Assembly: GCA_003640385.1 (NCBI GenBank)
Contig: RCAB01000185.1
Location: forward strand, 49,369-113,368
Length of the DNA stretch: 64,000 bases
DNA from: Setaria digitata
Taxonomy: Eukaryota > Nematoda > Chromadorea > Rhabditida > Setariidae
Reading direction: 5' to 3'
Shown here: one piece after another, positions 52,955 through 64,000 of the stretch
Layout of the letters: the number at the start of each line of letters is the position of its first letter
Numbering within the stretch: the stretch's first letter is position 1
Notes under the pieces: generated by a model
Seen by the model: the letters and a program-made list of their open reading frames with translations, nothing else
What the model was told of the DNA's origin: nothing
The model's database searches: none
Position numbers and translations under genes: made by a program

Positions 52955-55900
52955 TATTTGTAATAAATTTTCACTCAAAAATACCTCTTCGCTTTTCCCA
53001 ATTGCAAGACACTTACTTGTTCATCTAACTTGAAACCAATATATTTTAATCGTTTAATCTTGTAATTTAATCTAGTTGACTGCTTAGAAATAAGACCATT
53101 TAGTAGTCAGACGATAAATAAAAATAAGGAAAACATAAAGCGTTTTCTAATGATCAGTAGTTGTAGCAACATTAAGAACTATAGAAGATTGGTTTTTTTT
53201 TTCTCGTTAAATTTGAAAAGCTCGAAAATGCAAACTTTCCGTTAAGTGTATTGAACAGAGATAATAAAAGCTGATAAAAAATATATAAATTTCAAACACT
53301 TTGCTAGGAAAACAAAAATAGTTCTTCGGCACTCACAGTGATTCATCCTGAAATCATTTCGTGCAACATTAACAAGTCCGTTTTGTTCCGGAGTAATTAA
53401 ACTTAATGAGTAAACTTGGGAACTTTAACCACTTTAATTGCATTCTGACACCCTTCATTACAATGGTTAATTTGATTTAGCTTAAAAAAAAAGAAAAAAA
53501 AAGCAGCATAATTTCTATGCTGATAACAAACAGGAACTAGCACTAAAAAGCAGTAGATCATTATCATTATCACTGTGCCACTGATAAATGCATTCCATTG
53601 TGTCTACTTTGCTCTTATTTTTTGAATTTTGAATGAAAAAAAGAACAATATGCGAGAAAAAATAGTTGAAAAAATATTTGTGGAAAACTTTTTTAAACAT
53701 TAGAGTTGAGTAAGCAATATGCTCTTTATATGCTTCAACTTCAGCTCTCGAAGATTTGCTATAAAATTGAATATTTTTTTATTGGTATTGAAAGAGGTAA
53801 AATAAACTTAGCGAAGAAATTTTTATCAATTTTTCTACTTCTACTGCTGTAGATTTATGATTTCTCGTAACAAATAAGTGCTTTTTTTTTTTTTTTTTTA
53901 CTTTTCTCCCTTTCTCTCCCTCTCTTTCTCCCTGTTGTTTAGCAAAGTGAAAAATAATGGCTCTAAGGAAGACAGATGGGAAGATAAGACTGCTTGCTTG
54001 GGTATTTTCATCTCATTTCACCTTCATATGCAGAAAAACACTAGCTGGGAAAGTTGTAGACAGGTACAGAGGTATGAACAGCGAAGAAAGAGAGTGAGGT
54101 GAATCGACAGAAGTGGACCTAAAGAAGTCTAGGAAAGCTTTCGTAAGATAAGTCACTCAGCTAAATTCATACATCTGTTATCTTAAAGTTCCACTCTTTC
54201 TGAATTTCCAGTGCTCTGTTATCAGTTTTAATCTATCCTTTCTTTTCTTTTCAATCCAATTGAATTATCTGCATGTATGTCTTTCTGATTCCTTTAAATA
54301 CTTCACTTTTTTCATCTTTCAGAGTGGATTTTAATCATTTCTCACATGTTTAAAAATATTCTTTCATTTCAGTTTGATTTTCTTCTAAACAATACCGTTA
54401 ATTGATCAAAACATATCCGTTTATTTGTTTATTTCCTCCTCATTAGAACAGTTTCGTCGTTAAGAAAGACATATTCGGAAGCAAAATAGAGGTTGCATAA
54501 TTTGAAGGTTTTAAGGCAGACTATTTAAGCAACTTGTGTCAGAAATTCCATCATAAATAGAATATTTTATATTTTTCATCGAGGGCTTGTGTTTACATCA
54601 ATTCGATCCCAAAATATTTCATTTATATCACACTTTCCCATTGCTTGCCTGTTAATTAAGTTTACTTTTAATTTTCCATCCCTTTACATTTACCTTTGTA
54701 AATTAATATTTCAATATTTATATTTTACACATTACTTTGACACATTTTCTTCCATTTTTTCTCTCTTTAAATTTTACCATATATTTTTAACAATGTATAG
54801 ACTAATTCTTAATTAACTCTTTTAATTTAAAGAAAACCACAGTGTGATTCTAAAATAGCTATCATGAATTTATATATTATTTCATATATTTATCCATTTT
54901 AATTAGGATTTTCATCACTATGCATTAATTTTGTTGTATTTGCTACTACACTGATAAGTCTACTTCACTAAGATCATCAAATACAATTACTGTTATTGAG
55001 TGGAAGTACAAGTTTGTCCATACAAAGGATTGCTTCAGCTTAGGTAATAGTTGAGCTTGCAGTTTTTTTTCTTAAGGATGAAATATTAGTTTACTAAAAG
55101 AAATTTATTACTTTTCCTCATCTTCAAAGATTCGACCATATAATTCAACGGATAAGCCAAATTCTGTTGTCTGTGACAAAGTTTTTATCAGTTGTCCTGT
55201 GAGTTATTTTCCAACATCAATGAAAACAATGTATTCTAAAACTATTCAATTTACCTTTTTCAATTTAGAATTATCATCTGCTAAATGAAAATAATCACAA
55301 CTGTTTGTTGCTCAATTTGTTAGTTGAAACATTAAATTGAATTTTTCTTCTATTTTTGACAAAAATAACACCTTAAAGACGAGCGATTTATATTATAATA
55401 TGCTACGATATTGCAACATTAAAATTTTTCACTTAAGTTCTTTTTTTTCAAAGTAATTTTAGCACATCAGAAAAAATAATTTTGGCACAGGAGGAAAAAT
55501 AATTTTAGGAAAGGAAAAAATGATTCGTTGAATCAAAAAGATTCTCATTAAGTTATTTACAGCAAGCAATAAACATCTATCGCTTCTCTGTCTGGTAATT
55601 GCTTCCTCCAAAATTTTGTGGATATTTCTTTAAAAATATTTAACTGGAAATTTAGCGCTTTGGAAACAACTGTTTCCTTTCATTATCCTTCTTTTTCGAC
55701 ACTTTCTTCCCACCTAAACACTCATAAATTATTTTGATTGATAACACAGCTCCTGATTAAAAAAAAAAAAAATAAATAAAACCAACGTTATCACTGCCAG
55801 TAACTCTGCGAGATTGAAATGCTTTAAGTCAGAGTAAAGTTTTACTGAATAAAATACTGGAATTCTAGAAAATGAAAATTTTTAACATTTGTTTAGCCAG

Positions 55901-56793
55901 TTGCGCAATTAAGCTTTTTATTGTAATATTTTAAATGATCTCCGGAATGAAAGTTTTCTCACTTTTGCTGCGTTCAGATTGTGCAGGGAAAAAAACTGAT
56001 AGGTTAAAGTTTTTGCTTAGCTTCCCCTTTAAGAAGAAATGAAAAAATAACAAATCTATAGGCACTATTAAAATATAAAAATTGATAAATTTTTGTCAAA
56101 AACAACAAAGGATTGAGAGAAATTATTAATGCAGTTTAATATTTTCTAATGAACAGTGACACTTTTCTTCTCTGTAATTCTTCTGATTTCGCTATTTTAT
56201 CAAAATGTTTCTAAATAAAAATAAGTGATATTTAAGCAAGAAGAGAGTGGAATTTCTAATTTGAGTTATATTACCGAAGAAATAATCTGCTCTTCTCCCT
56301 TATCCATCTTTCTCGGCAATATTCTCAAGTGATGAAATCGAATATTCATCGTTTTTTTTTGAACTGATGCTATTCTTCTATATGTTAAAAACAGAAGAGA
56401 TAAAATATTAAAATTAATTCGATCTTATTATTTTAGATCTGAAAAGTCTTGAATTCACATGATCAACAATTCATGCAGATTTCAAATTTCATTTCTAACT
56501 GAAATGAATAATAAAAAGAAACAGTTTAGAAGGCTTCAAAGAAAAAACAAAAAAAAATTTTACACTTCTTTAATTGAGCAGTTCCGGCCACATAGTTTTG
56601 CCTGCCATCCACTGTAAAAATTTTTGGGCAACCTTCAAATTTTACACCTAAATTATAATTTATAATATTTTACTAAATTAATTAATCGTGTTTAGGGCGT
56701 ATCTTTAAATAAGTGTGAAATGATTCCAACATAAAAAGAAATTCTTTTTCTGGTTTTTGGATCAAATTTTCAATCATTTTTGCAGTTAAAAAA

Positions 56794-59700
56794 ATGTCAC
56801 ATAACATGGAAGAGGAAGAGGAAGAGGAGGAGGAAGAAGTACCAGTTAATTTACGTAAAGGTAACAGTTTCAAAATGCTCACCAATGTGATAACAGTATC
56901 AGATCAGAATGGCAATGCCACATCGAAAACCAGTGGTGATCAACATATAAACATAGGTATCACATTTTTTCTTGAATTTCTTGCCTCTTTTTGATGTTTT
57001 GAATTTTGTAATCTTTGTATTTTTACTCATCTTTAACTTTTCACATTAGTATTAGTATTTAAGCAAAATCATGAAATGAAACAGTTAGTTATCCAATTCG
57101 ATATTTTCTCAGTGGTACAGTGGAACAGTCTGTTATTTGATGTTTCTAAAAATTTTGTAATTTCTTTGAATCCCAAGTGTTTTTTAAAAGCTGTTAAAAC
57201 TTTTTTTGGTAATTAATTTATTATATTGCCTTAGTAGCTAAAGATATCCTTTTCTATTTTCACTTTTCTAAACAAATTAGCACAACTGCTTTTAACTTTT
57301 AGTTCAAGAAACAGTGACAACACGAATAGAATCAAATGAAGTGGATGCGCCACAGCAGACTATATCGAAACCAGATTCTGCAGAAATTGCAAAGAAGGAA
57401 GCAGAAGCTCGTGCACAAGCTGAAGAAGATCGACGTCAAGCTGAAGCACGTCAGGCAAAACTTATAGCCGAACAGAAGCAAGCAATGGAAAAAGCGCAAC
57501 AGGAAGCGCTTCGAAGAGCACAGCAAGCTCAAGAGCAGGCCGTAAAGGAAGCGCAAGAACGTGCACAACGTGAAGCTCAGATGCGTGTTCAGCAGGCACA
57601 GGCTGAAGCAAAAGCTAAACAAGCTCAAGCTCAAGCTCAACAAAAGGCTCAAGAAGAAGCAGTACGACGAGCTGAAAGAGAAGCTCAGATTAAAGCAGAA
57701 CGGGAACGGGCAGAACAACTTCGAGCCCAACAACAAGCCAAGATGGCAGCTTCCAAACAGACTCAACAACCTCAGGCACAAATCCAGAAACTGCAGCAAA
57801 ATCAACCGCCGAGTGTTCAGCGGCAGCAGCAACAGCAGCAGAAAAGACAGCAGCCTGTTAAGCAAGAATCTGAAAAGCAACCTCAGGTACAAGTAGCAAA
57901 ATATCAAGTACCAACGAAACAAGTACAGCAGACACTTCAGCAGCAACAAAAGAAAGGTCCAGCAGTACCCGCAAAACCAGGACAAATGCAACAGATACGT
58001 GGCGGTGCACCTGAAACGATAGCAGCAGCTCGAGATGGTTTAGCAGGTCGTAGATTATTTGGAAGACAAGGCAGAGAAAATGTAACACAAGGTCAATCTG
58101 TACCCACGCAAGCTTTACCTGCTCAACAACAGACAACAGCGATGCAATTAATTCCGAATACCGAAGAAATTCAGGTGATAAGAGGTGGTGATGTGCAACA
58201 GGCTTACCTAAGCAATCTTGCAAAGCCAGCAGAACTATTGCCGCAGCAAGAAGTAAAGCCTATACATACTCAGGTTTAACTTCCTTCTCTGTTCATAATT
58301 ATTAATGCTCAAAAGTCACTTTAAGATTATACGCTTGTTATACACTTAGCAGGCACTTTCTCATAGAATACGATAAAGAACTTTTCATTAAATATGATTT
58401 TGCCTCTATATTTTGCTTCGCTAAATTAAATTTACTGACAATATATGATAATGAACAGTTTGTAGTTCAAGGTAAGTGCTTGTAACATTCAATCTTCGCT
58501 AATAGTGATAAATTCGTCAGTAGCATCATGCGAAACATAAATAACGAGAATGATAAACTCTTATTTTTTTTTGACTGGGAAGCGCTTAAGAATTTGCATG
58601 ACAAGTTACTGAAGTATGCTGAATTTTTTTTTTTGTTAAGCAACATCAGAATGAAAAAAAAAAAGGAAATAATTTCTTTAAAATTCAGGAAGATCAATCG
58701 TGGGTAACACAAAGTCGAATACCGGTTGAAATTCAAGCTCCACAGCCTGCAAAAATTACCATCCCAGATTTACAAGGAACTGTTGAAGTTAAGGTCGAAA
58801 TCTGTTCGAAAAAATTTCGCCATAGTTTTAAAATTTAAGTAGCATAATCAAAGGATGGAGATTTAAAAATGCTGAGTTATTATATTTACTTGCTAAAGGG
58901 ATTTAAAAATATTGCTGTTTTTCATTTAGCATTCTACTAAACTGTTTCTAAATTGATTCTCTAACAGTAAAATAGTGATTTTTTTACTTCTTTGAAAGTA
59001 TTATTGAGAAAATTCACAAAATCGGTTTCATGCTAAACTTTTAAGTGAAGATTGAAAGCCGTTTGTTCCAGTTAATTGAACTTATTTATTGTTTCACCAG
59101 CATAAAAGTATGACTTTGTTGTGGAAAATTAGCGGCGAAGGATATCAACTAGAAAATTCTTTTCATTTTTGTTAGAGATTTTTGAAGTCAGCTGAGGAAA
59201 AGTTCAGTTTTTCTTTTTTTTCATTTCGTAATTCCTGAAGATAGAATGAAAAAGTGAATTAATTTCAGAAGATTAGAATGTTTTTCAAAAAGCCATTTCA
59301 AATTTGGAAAAATATTTCAGCCAACAGTAATTGTTCCCCGACCAGCACAAACAACTCGAGTGGAATGGAACGAATTTCCACAGGAAGAAGTAAAAGAAAT
59401 GAGAGATGCTCCAAGAATCAAAGCTGGTGAATGGCATCCCGATAATCAGGTTTCAAGATTTCATAAGAATCGAATCTCATAAAATTGGCTAAACTGATGT
59501 CAATTTTGAAATCATTTTTGAAATTGTAAGAATATACATTATTCCAAGGTGAAATAATAGCGAGTAGTAAAGTTAGTTCATTTATATATCTCCATTAATT
59601 AATCATAAGTTTTTGGAAATTCTCAGGCTGAAATTATTGGTGCACAAACAGTAAGAAGTGCATACCAACCGGGTCGCATCGGACAAGTTTGGCCTCCACC

Positions 59701-61607
59701 ACAAAATGAAAATATCGCACCTCGGTTAGTAGATTTTATTGCTTAGTTGTATTTTTTTTTTCTTTCTTTTTTAAAAAATAAAAAAATAAAAATCCAAACT
59801 TAAGCATTATCAATAACCGAAACAGTTAGTTTTTGAATACATATTAAATGAAGCACTAACAAAAAGTTCGATCGAGAATAATCAGAAATCGTCCTTACCA
59901 GAACGCTGGTCTATTTAGTGTCTGTCTTTATTTAATGATTCTACTAAGCATAATTACTGTACTATTATTTTTACCATACAACAGATAAAATCAAGACTCG
60001 CATATCAAAAAATATTCAATGAATGTAGTTCATGTTGCTGATCTCGAAGATTTTATATTTTTGCTTCCAAATTTTTGAGGAAATTTAATAATGAACAAAT
60101 TTTTTGCAGTCAAGAAGTAACAGTAACCAAAGCAGCAAAAGATACAGCTTGGAGACGAGATGTAAGAGATTGTTTTGGATCAAATCTTTTTAAATAACAA
60201 TTTTCGATTTGAAATTTGTTTATAGAAAATATAATCCTAGCAAACAATTTCAGGAAAAGGCTGAAGTAGAAACGAGAACAGCTTGGAGTAAAAATGTTCC
60301 GCATAATTTGAAAGAACAAAGAGTTTGGCCTCCACCCGAAAATGAAGTTCGTATAGACAGATCAACAGGTAAATTCTTTTTTTTTTTTTTAAAAAAACTT
60401 CCGGTTTTAGCTTGTAAGTTGAAAAGGAATCCAAAGACCAAAATTGTTTTGCTTGTAATCTTTTTTTTTGAAATTTCTGTATTGAATATAATAAAATAGT
60501 GACGCTAAATTTTTACTACTATTACTGCAATTATCCAATTTGTTGTTGTTGGTAGCGAAATTCCTAATCGTATGAACTCGTTTATTTAACATTTTCCTCC
60601 TGACTAATCAGTATTTGTTCATTCCAAATTTCCTTCCCATCATTAATAAGGTTGCTCTTTTCACTGACTAAAAACTTTCTGAATGACATCCTTGAGACCA
60701 TTCTCCTACATTATCACTTTTTGACGTGACAATTATTCTTTCTTCTTCCAACTCACCATCTGTTTGCTCATTTAAAGAAGATTTGATAGGTGTTAGACTA
60801 AAAACCGTACAATGGCCACCAGCAGAATTTGAGCAGCAAATTCAGCAAGACGTTGATATTCTTCAAACACGACTACCAGTGAAGCCAAATCAGCGTCAGT
60901 GGCCACCACCACCACTCGAATACAGACGTTAGTTTAAGTGCAAACTTGTTTGCGAATAATCGGTTAAATCAAAATTTTTCAAATTCAAAAGATAAAAATT
61001 AAAGTATTGAATATCGAATTATTGAATAAACATTGAATAAAATATTGAATTTTCAGCGGTTTTAGACCAGAATGAGATGGTAACCGAGCAGAAGACAACA
61101 AAACAGGTTAATATATCATTGAACTTCCTTAAAAGATTATGGGTTTTGATCAAGAGATGGAAATAAAAGAGTCATAGGAATTATTTGATTTCAATTTTTT
61201 AGTAGAAGAAATTCCACATCTTAAATTTTGATCTAAACTTGTTACTACCTAATTCGATCAATCCCTCTTGTTCTTCTATCTTCTTGCTTTCAACTTTATC
61301 TTTGTATTCATTTCTTCTTTCCATTGTATCTGCTCTTCAGAACTTTTAACTCTACATACTTTTTCGAAAAAAAAAAACTTCATACTTTGAAATTAAAAAA
61401 TTTTCTAAAGTTTTTCTTCCTTATTAAAAGTTATGCAATACACTTTTTTGTTGCTACCAGCTGATTATATTCAGTGTATTCATTTCGACGAACCTTTCCT
61501 GTTGAACTCATTCTCTAAAGTTATTTCTTTTTTCTTCTCAATTAATGGATTTTCAGATTCCTCTCCAGAAAGAGATGCAGAAGAGGACCACAGTAACAAA
61601 GGGAATG
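56794..61607 (+). CDS. Acidic coiled-coil, Gln-rich protein with W-P-P repeats; 3' end not resolved (at least 10 exons)
   Basis: Exons: 56794-56956, 57303-58273, 58689-58793, 59321-59449, 59627-59724, 60110-60161, 60254-60368, 60790-60927, 61057-61106, 61557-61607; at least 624 aa in phase. The last exon ends in a good donor with no stop, so the gene probably continues, perhaps beyond the window. The N-terminus has a run of ten Glu (6-15). Residues about 70-200 are an Ala/Glu/Gln/Arg-rich coiled coil; 200-280 are Gln-rich. From 379 on, short exons carry repeated tryptophan motifs: VEWNEFP, GEWHPDNQ, QVWPPPQNE (W478), RVWPPPENE (W531), VQWPPAEFE (W553) and RQWPPPPLEYRR (W582). There are also TAWRRD and TAWSKN. 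I do not recognise the family. The coiled coil plus W-P-P modules would suit a cytoskeletal or muscle scaffold, but that is a guess. The ATG lies 8 nt after a tttttgcag acceptor. Confidence 0.72.
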
Positions 61608-62380
61608 GTACGCGTTGGAGGCAGATAAAAATTAAATTCTCTTTTTATTTTTCTCCCTCTTTCTTTGTTCAATGATTTCGAGTTCACTAAATTTAACGTT
61701 CATTTTAACAGCTTTCGTTCTGTCGCTTCTTCTCATTTATTTACTACTTCTAATTATTGTCTTAATCAACGAACTTGACGTGGTATCTATCCTCCGTTTC
61801 ACTGTACAGCAATGATGCTTTTGACTGATAAGTTTCGTGATGTTGAAATCAAAATAAGGAAATAAAGTATTACAAAGCTTGTGAAGCATATTATCCTACT
61901 GCTGATTTTTGAAAATTTCATCCCATAAAAAAAATCAGAGATGTCCATCCAGTTGAAAAAATAAAGGATTTTAATCGTTACCATTGAATACATTCAAAAA
62001 TCATGTGAGTCTTAATCTAATCACATCCTGTGATGCAAAATAACCTTATATTTTTAGAGATATATTTTGGCTGCAAATTATTCTGGCTATTCTTAAATAC
62101 CCTAAAATGACTGCACAAATTAAGCTTGGGAAGTTCTTTTTATGAGCTCATAAACTAAATTAAAGTGGATATTTAACTGTAAAATTCATCCAAAGTGATT
62201 AATTACGACAAGCTATATGAATATTAGGCGTTCAACTGAACGATTATAGATATTTCTATCATCTTTCTATTACCTCGTAATTTTCTTTACCACTTTGGAA
62301 CAATAAACTGAACTTATTCCGACTTTTTCATTTATGTTACTTTTACTGAATTGATTACATATCGAACGGACTTCACAGAA

Positions 62381-62400
62381 AAATAAATAAATAAATAAAT
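62381..62400. repeat. (AAAT)5 microsatellite
   Basis: Five perfect copies of AAAT. A simple repeat expected in AT-rich non-coding DNA. Confidence 0.9.
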
Positions 62401-63320
62401 GGTTACGCATTAGTTTCTACAACTTGTTAGCAGTAAATTTAGACGAGAAGAAATATCAAAATTTTCACCACGTTTAAAATAGGCTATGTGAAGCCAAATT
62501 TCATATTTTTATTAATTACTCTTACCTCATGCCATTTCTAAACTTACCAATTTTTATCATTTTCCAGCAGAATAAAATATCATCCTTTAGAAAATTCTTT
62601 AAGTTGTTTTTTGAGACGATCAATTTTATATTAAAATTGAATTGTTGGATTTAGAGTTAAAAAAGGATGAAAGAAAAGAAGAGTTATTCTAGAAAAAAAA
62701 AACTAGCTATAAACTGAGCAACGTTATAAATTCTATGACCTGATTGGGCACTGTTACATTTCTTTTTAAATAATAAGGTACTGCAATAATAAAAAATAAG
62801 TGATTGAAATGTTAAAAATTAGAAATTCTACTTTTGAGCGAACGGCAATTTTGGAGTGGATTTTGCTTTATTTAGTTGTTAATTTTTAATCAGTGCTTAC
62901 TTGCCTTTTATTATTTTTGTTTTTATCTTCGCACAATTTCAAACAAAAACAACAATGCGAATGATCAGATATGCGGAAAAAAATTGCTACCGAATTAAAA
63001 ATCATTTTTTCAACTTCTACTTTCCATCCCTTTAATATCTGTTGATCTTATCGACCATATCAAATCGAATAATCTAATTAAGTTAAATTATAAAATTTAT
63101 AATGGGAGAAAATACCACTATAAATTATTTTTTTACAGGGAAATAACGAGAATGATTGTAGTTGTTTACCTCTATAATGAAAATAAATTTACCAAAAGCG
63201 AACAACAACAGGATATGAAGAAAATATATGCTCTTTGTTATTTTTTTTTTTTTGAAAAATTTTTTTTAAAAATGATTGACATTTAAAAAACAAATAGCAA
63301 GATAGATGACTTCATTCCAA

Positions 63321-63342
63321 CCCCCCCCTCCCCCCCCCCCCC
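63321..63342. repeat. Poly-C tract, 22 nt with one T
   Basis: Eight C, one T, then thirteen C. Long C runs are unusual in a window where nearly all homopolymers are A or T. The opposite strand is a G-tract. Confidence 0.9.
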
Positions 63343-64000
63343 ATTTTATTTGTATAAACACTCCTAAATTGTTAAAACAAAAAAAATATGTGACATTCAT
63401 CTGAGAAATAATAGTAAATCGGCAATAAATGAAGCAGGGAGGATAAATTTTTACCGCAGTATTAATTATCAAGTTCAATCCAGCATTTTTTTTTTCATTA
63501 ATTACCCTTCAAAAAATACCATTTTATCTGTTTGGAATAATATAACATAGAAAAGAATTTGTTATTCTGAATAAGAAATTATCCAACTTTTTTAATGGAA
63601 AACCTAGCCTAAAATACTGTTATTGTACCAAATTTACTCGTAAATATCCAATTACTGAAAAGAAGACAGTCGATTATCACAACCAATTTATGCAGTTAAT
63701 TAACAGGTACCAGTTACCTTGAATGTTCTTAAAAGGTCAATGTCTTTTCTAAATCAGCTAACACTCTTCTCTTCTTTTTGTTTTATCACTTCCTTTTAAC
63801 TATTGCATTCGTCCTTGTTCGAATACTTGATTAAGATTCGCAAAGTCGAATATTGTTGCTGTAAATTGTTCATGAATGGCATGAAATTATAGCAAATCCT
63901 AAAAATTATGTAAACTAGCAATTCAGAAGTTTGATTTGCTATTGAACACTTTTTTCTTTTAAAAATGCCTGGATAAGCCTGTAAATTGGTTCAATTTAGT

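Larger units (their letters stand above)
49585..56793. other. Long intergenic region with two unmerged assembly joints
   Basis: About 7.2 kb between two plus-strand genes. It holds the 3' UTR of the PDZ gene, two N-flanked duplications (50954-51254 and 52680-52954) and many A/T tracts. None of the short open frames has a recognisable domain or splices into a longer product. Confidence 0.55.
61608..64000. other. Intron or intergenic sequence at the window end
   Basis: About 2.4 kb following the last resolved exon of the W-P-P repeat gene. It is probably an intron of that gene. A possible short terminal exon at 63139-63177 (good ttttacag acceptor, 12 codons then a stop) would close the frame, but nothing in it looks conserved. 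The stretch also contains an AAAT microsatellite (62381-62400) and a poly-C tract (63321-63342). Confidence 0.45.

Noticed and set aside
57332..57991. 219-codon minus-strand open frame rich in Leu, Phe and Cys
   Set aside because: It is the antisense of the Gln/Ala/Glu-rich exon of the W-P-P gene; CAG and GAA codons read backwards as CTG and TTC. No splice context or domain.
61433..61675. 80-codon open frame spanning exon 10 of the W-P-P gene
   Set aside because: It is out of frame with the spliced protein; the real exon 61557-61607 reads in another frame with consensus acceptor and donor.
63139..63177. Possible terminal exon of the W-P-P gene
   Set aside because: The acceptor is good and the frame closes, but 12 unconserved codons are not enough to place the gene end.

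Overview
The window looks like nuclear DNA from a nematode, most likely a filarial (spirurid) worm. It is strongly AT-rich and full of A/T homopolymers. Its genes are split into many short exons with nematode-style TTTNCAG acceptors. The proteins include a C. elegans-style short STI-1 and a nematode RAD51. No bacterial, viral or organellar gene was seen. Several first exons start just after a 3' splice-site-like sequence, which would fit spliced-leader trans-splicing. Exon coordinates were read by hand from the translation, splice consensus and phase; every join given keeps the frame, but no transcript evidence was available.

Layout, left to right. 1-3986: no supportable gene. 3987-7083 (-): RAD51 recombinase, 8 exons. 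10416-16301 (+): a 17-exon protein whose C-terminal half resembles the PEAK1/PRAG1 (NKF3) pseudokinases. 16855-19357 (-): the Hsp70/Hsp90 co-chaperone STI-1, convergent with the pseudokinase gene. 20486-24566 (+): a BMP-class TGF-beta ligand, divergent from sti-1. 26796-32794 (+): the peroxisomal AAA-ATPase PEX6/PRX-6. 41294-49584 (+): a single-pass membrane protein with a cytoplasmic PDZ domain. 56794-61607 and probably beyond (+): an acidic, coiled-coil, Gln-rich protein with repeated W-P-P motifs. Long AT-rich stretches at 7.1-10.4, 24.6-26.8, 32.8-41.3, 49.6-56.8 and 61.6-64.0 kb hold no gene I can support.

The genes do not form one pathway. They are a mix of housekeeping (recombination, chaperoning, peroxisome import) and signalling or structural genes. 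Points of most interest: the BMP ligand lacks the cysteine that normally links TGF-beta dimers; the PEAK-like protein has lost all the usual kinase catalytic motifs; and the W-P-P repeat protein and the membrane-anchored PDZ protein are of unknown function. There are also a perfect 40-bp palindrome inside a prx-6 intron and an isolated 85-nt near-perfect hairpin. Three single-N gaps are each flanked by near-identical copies of the same sequence and look like unmerged contig ends, not biology.
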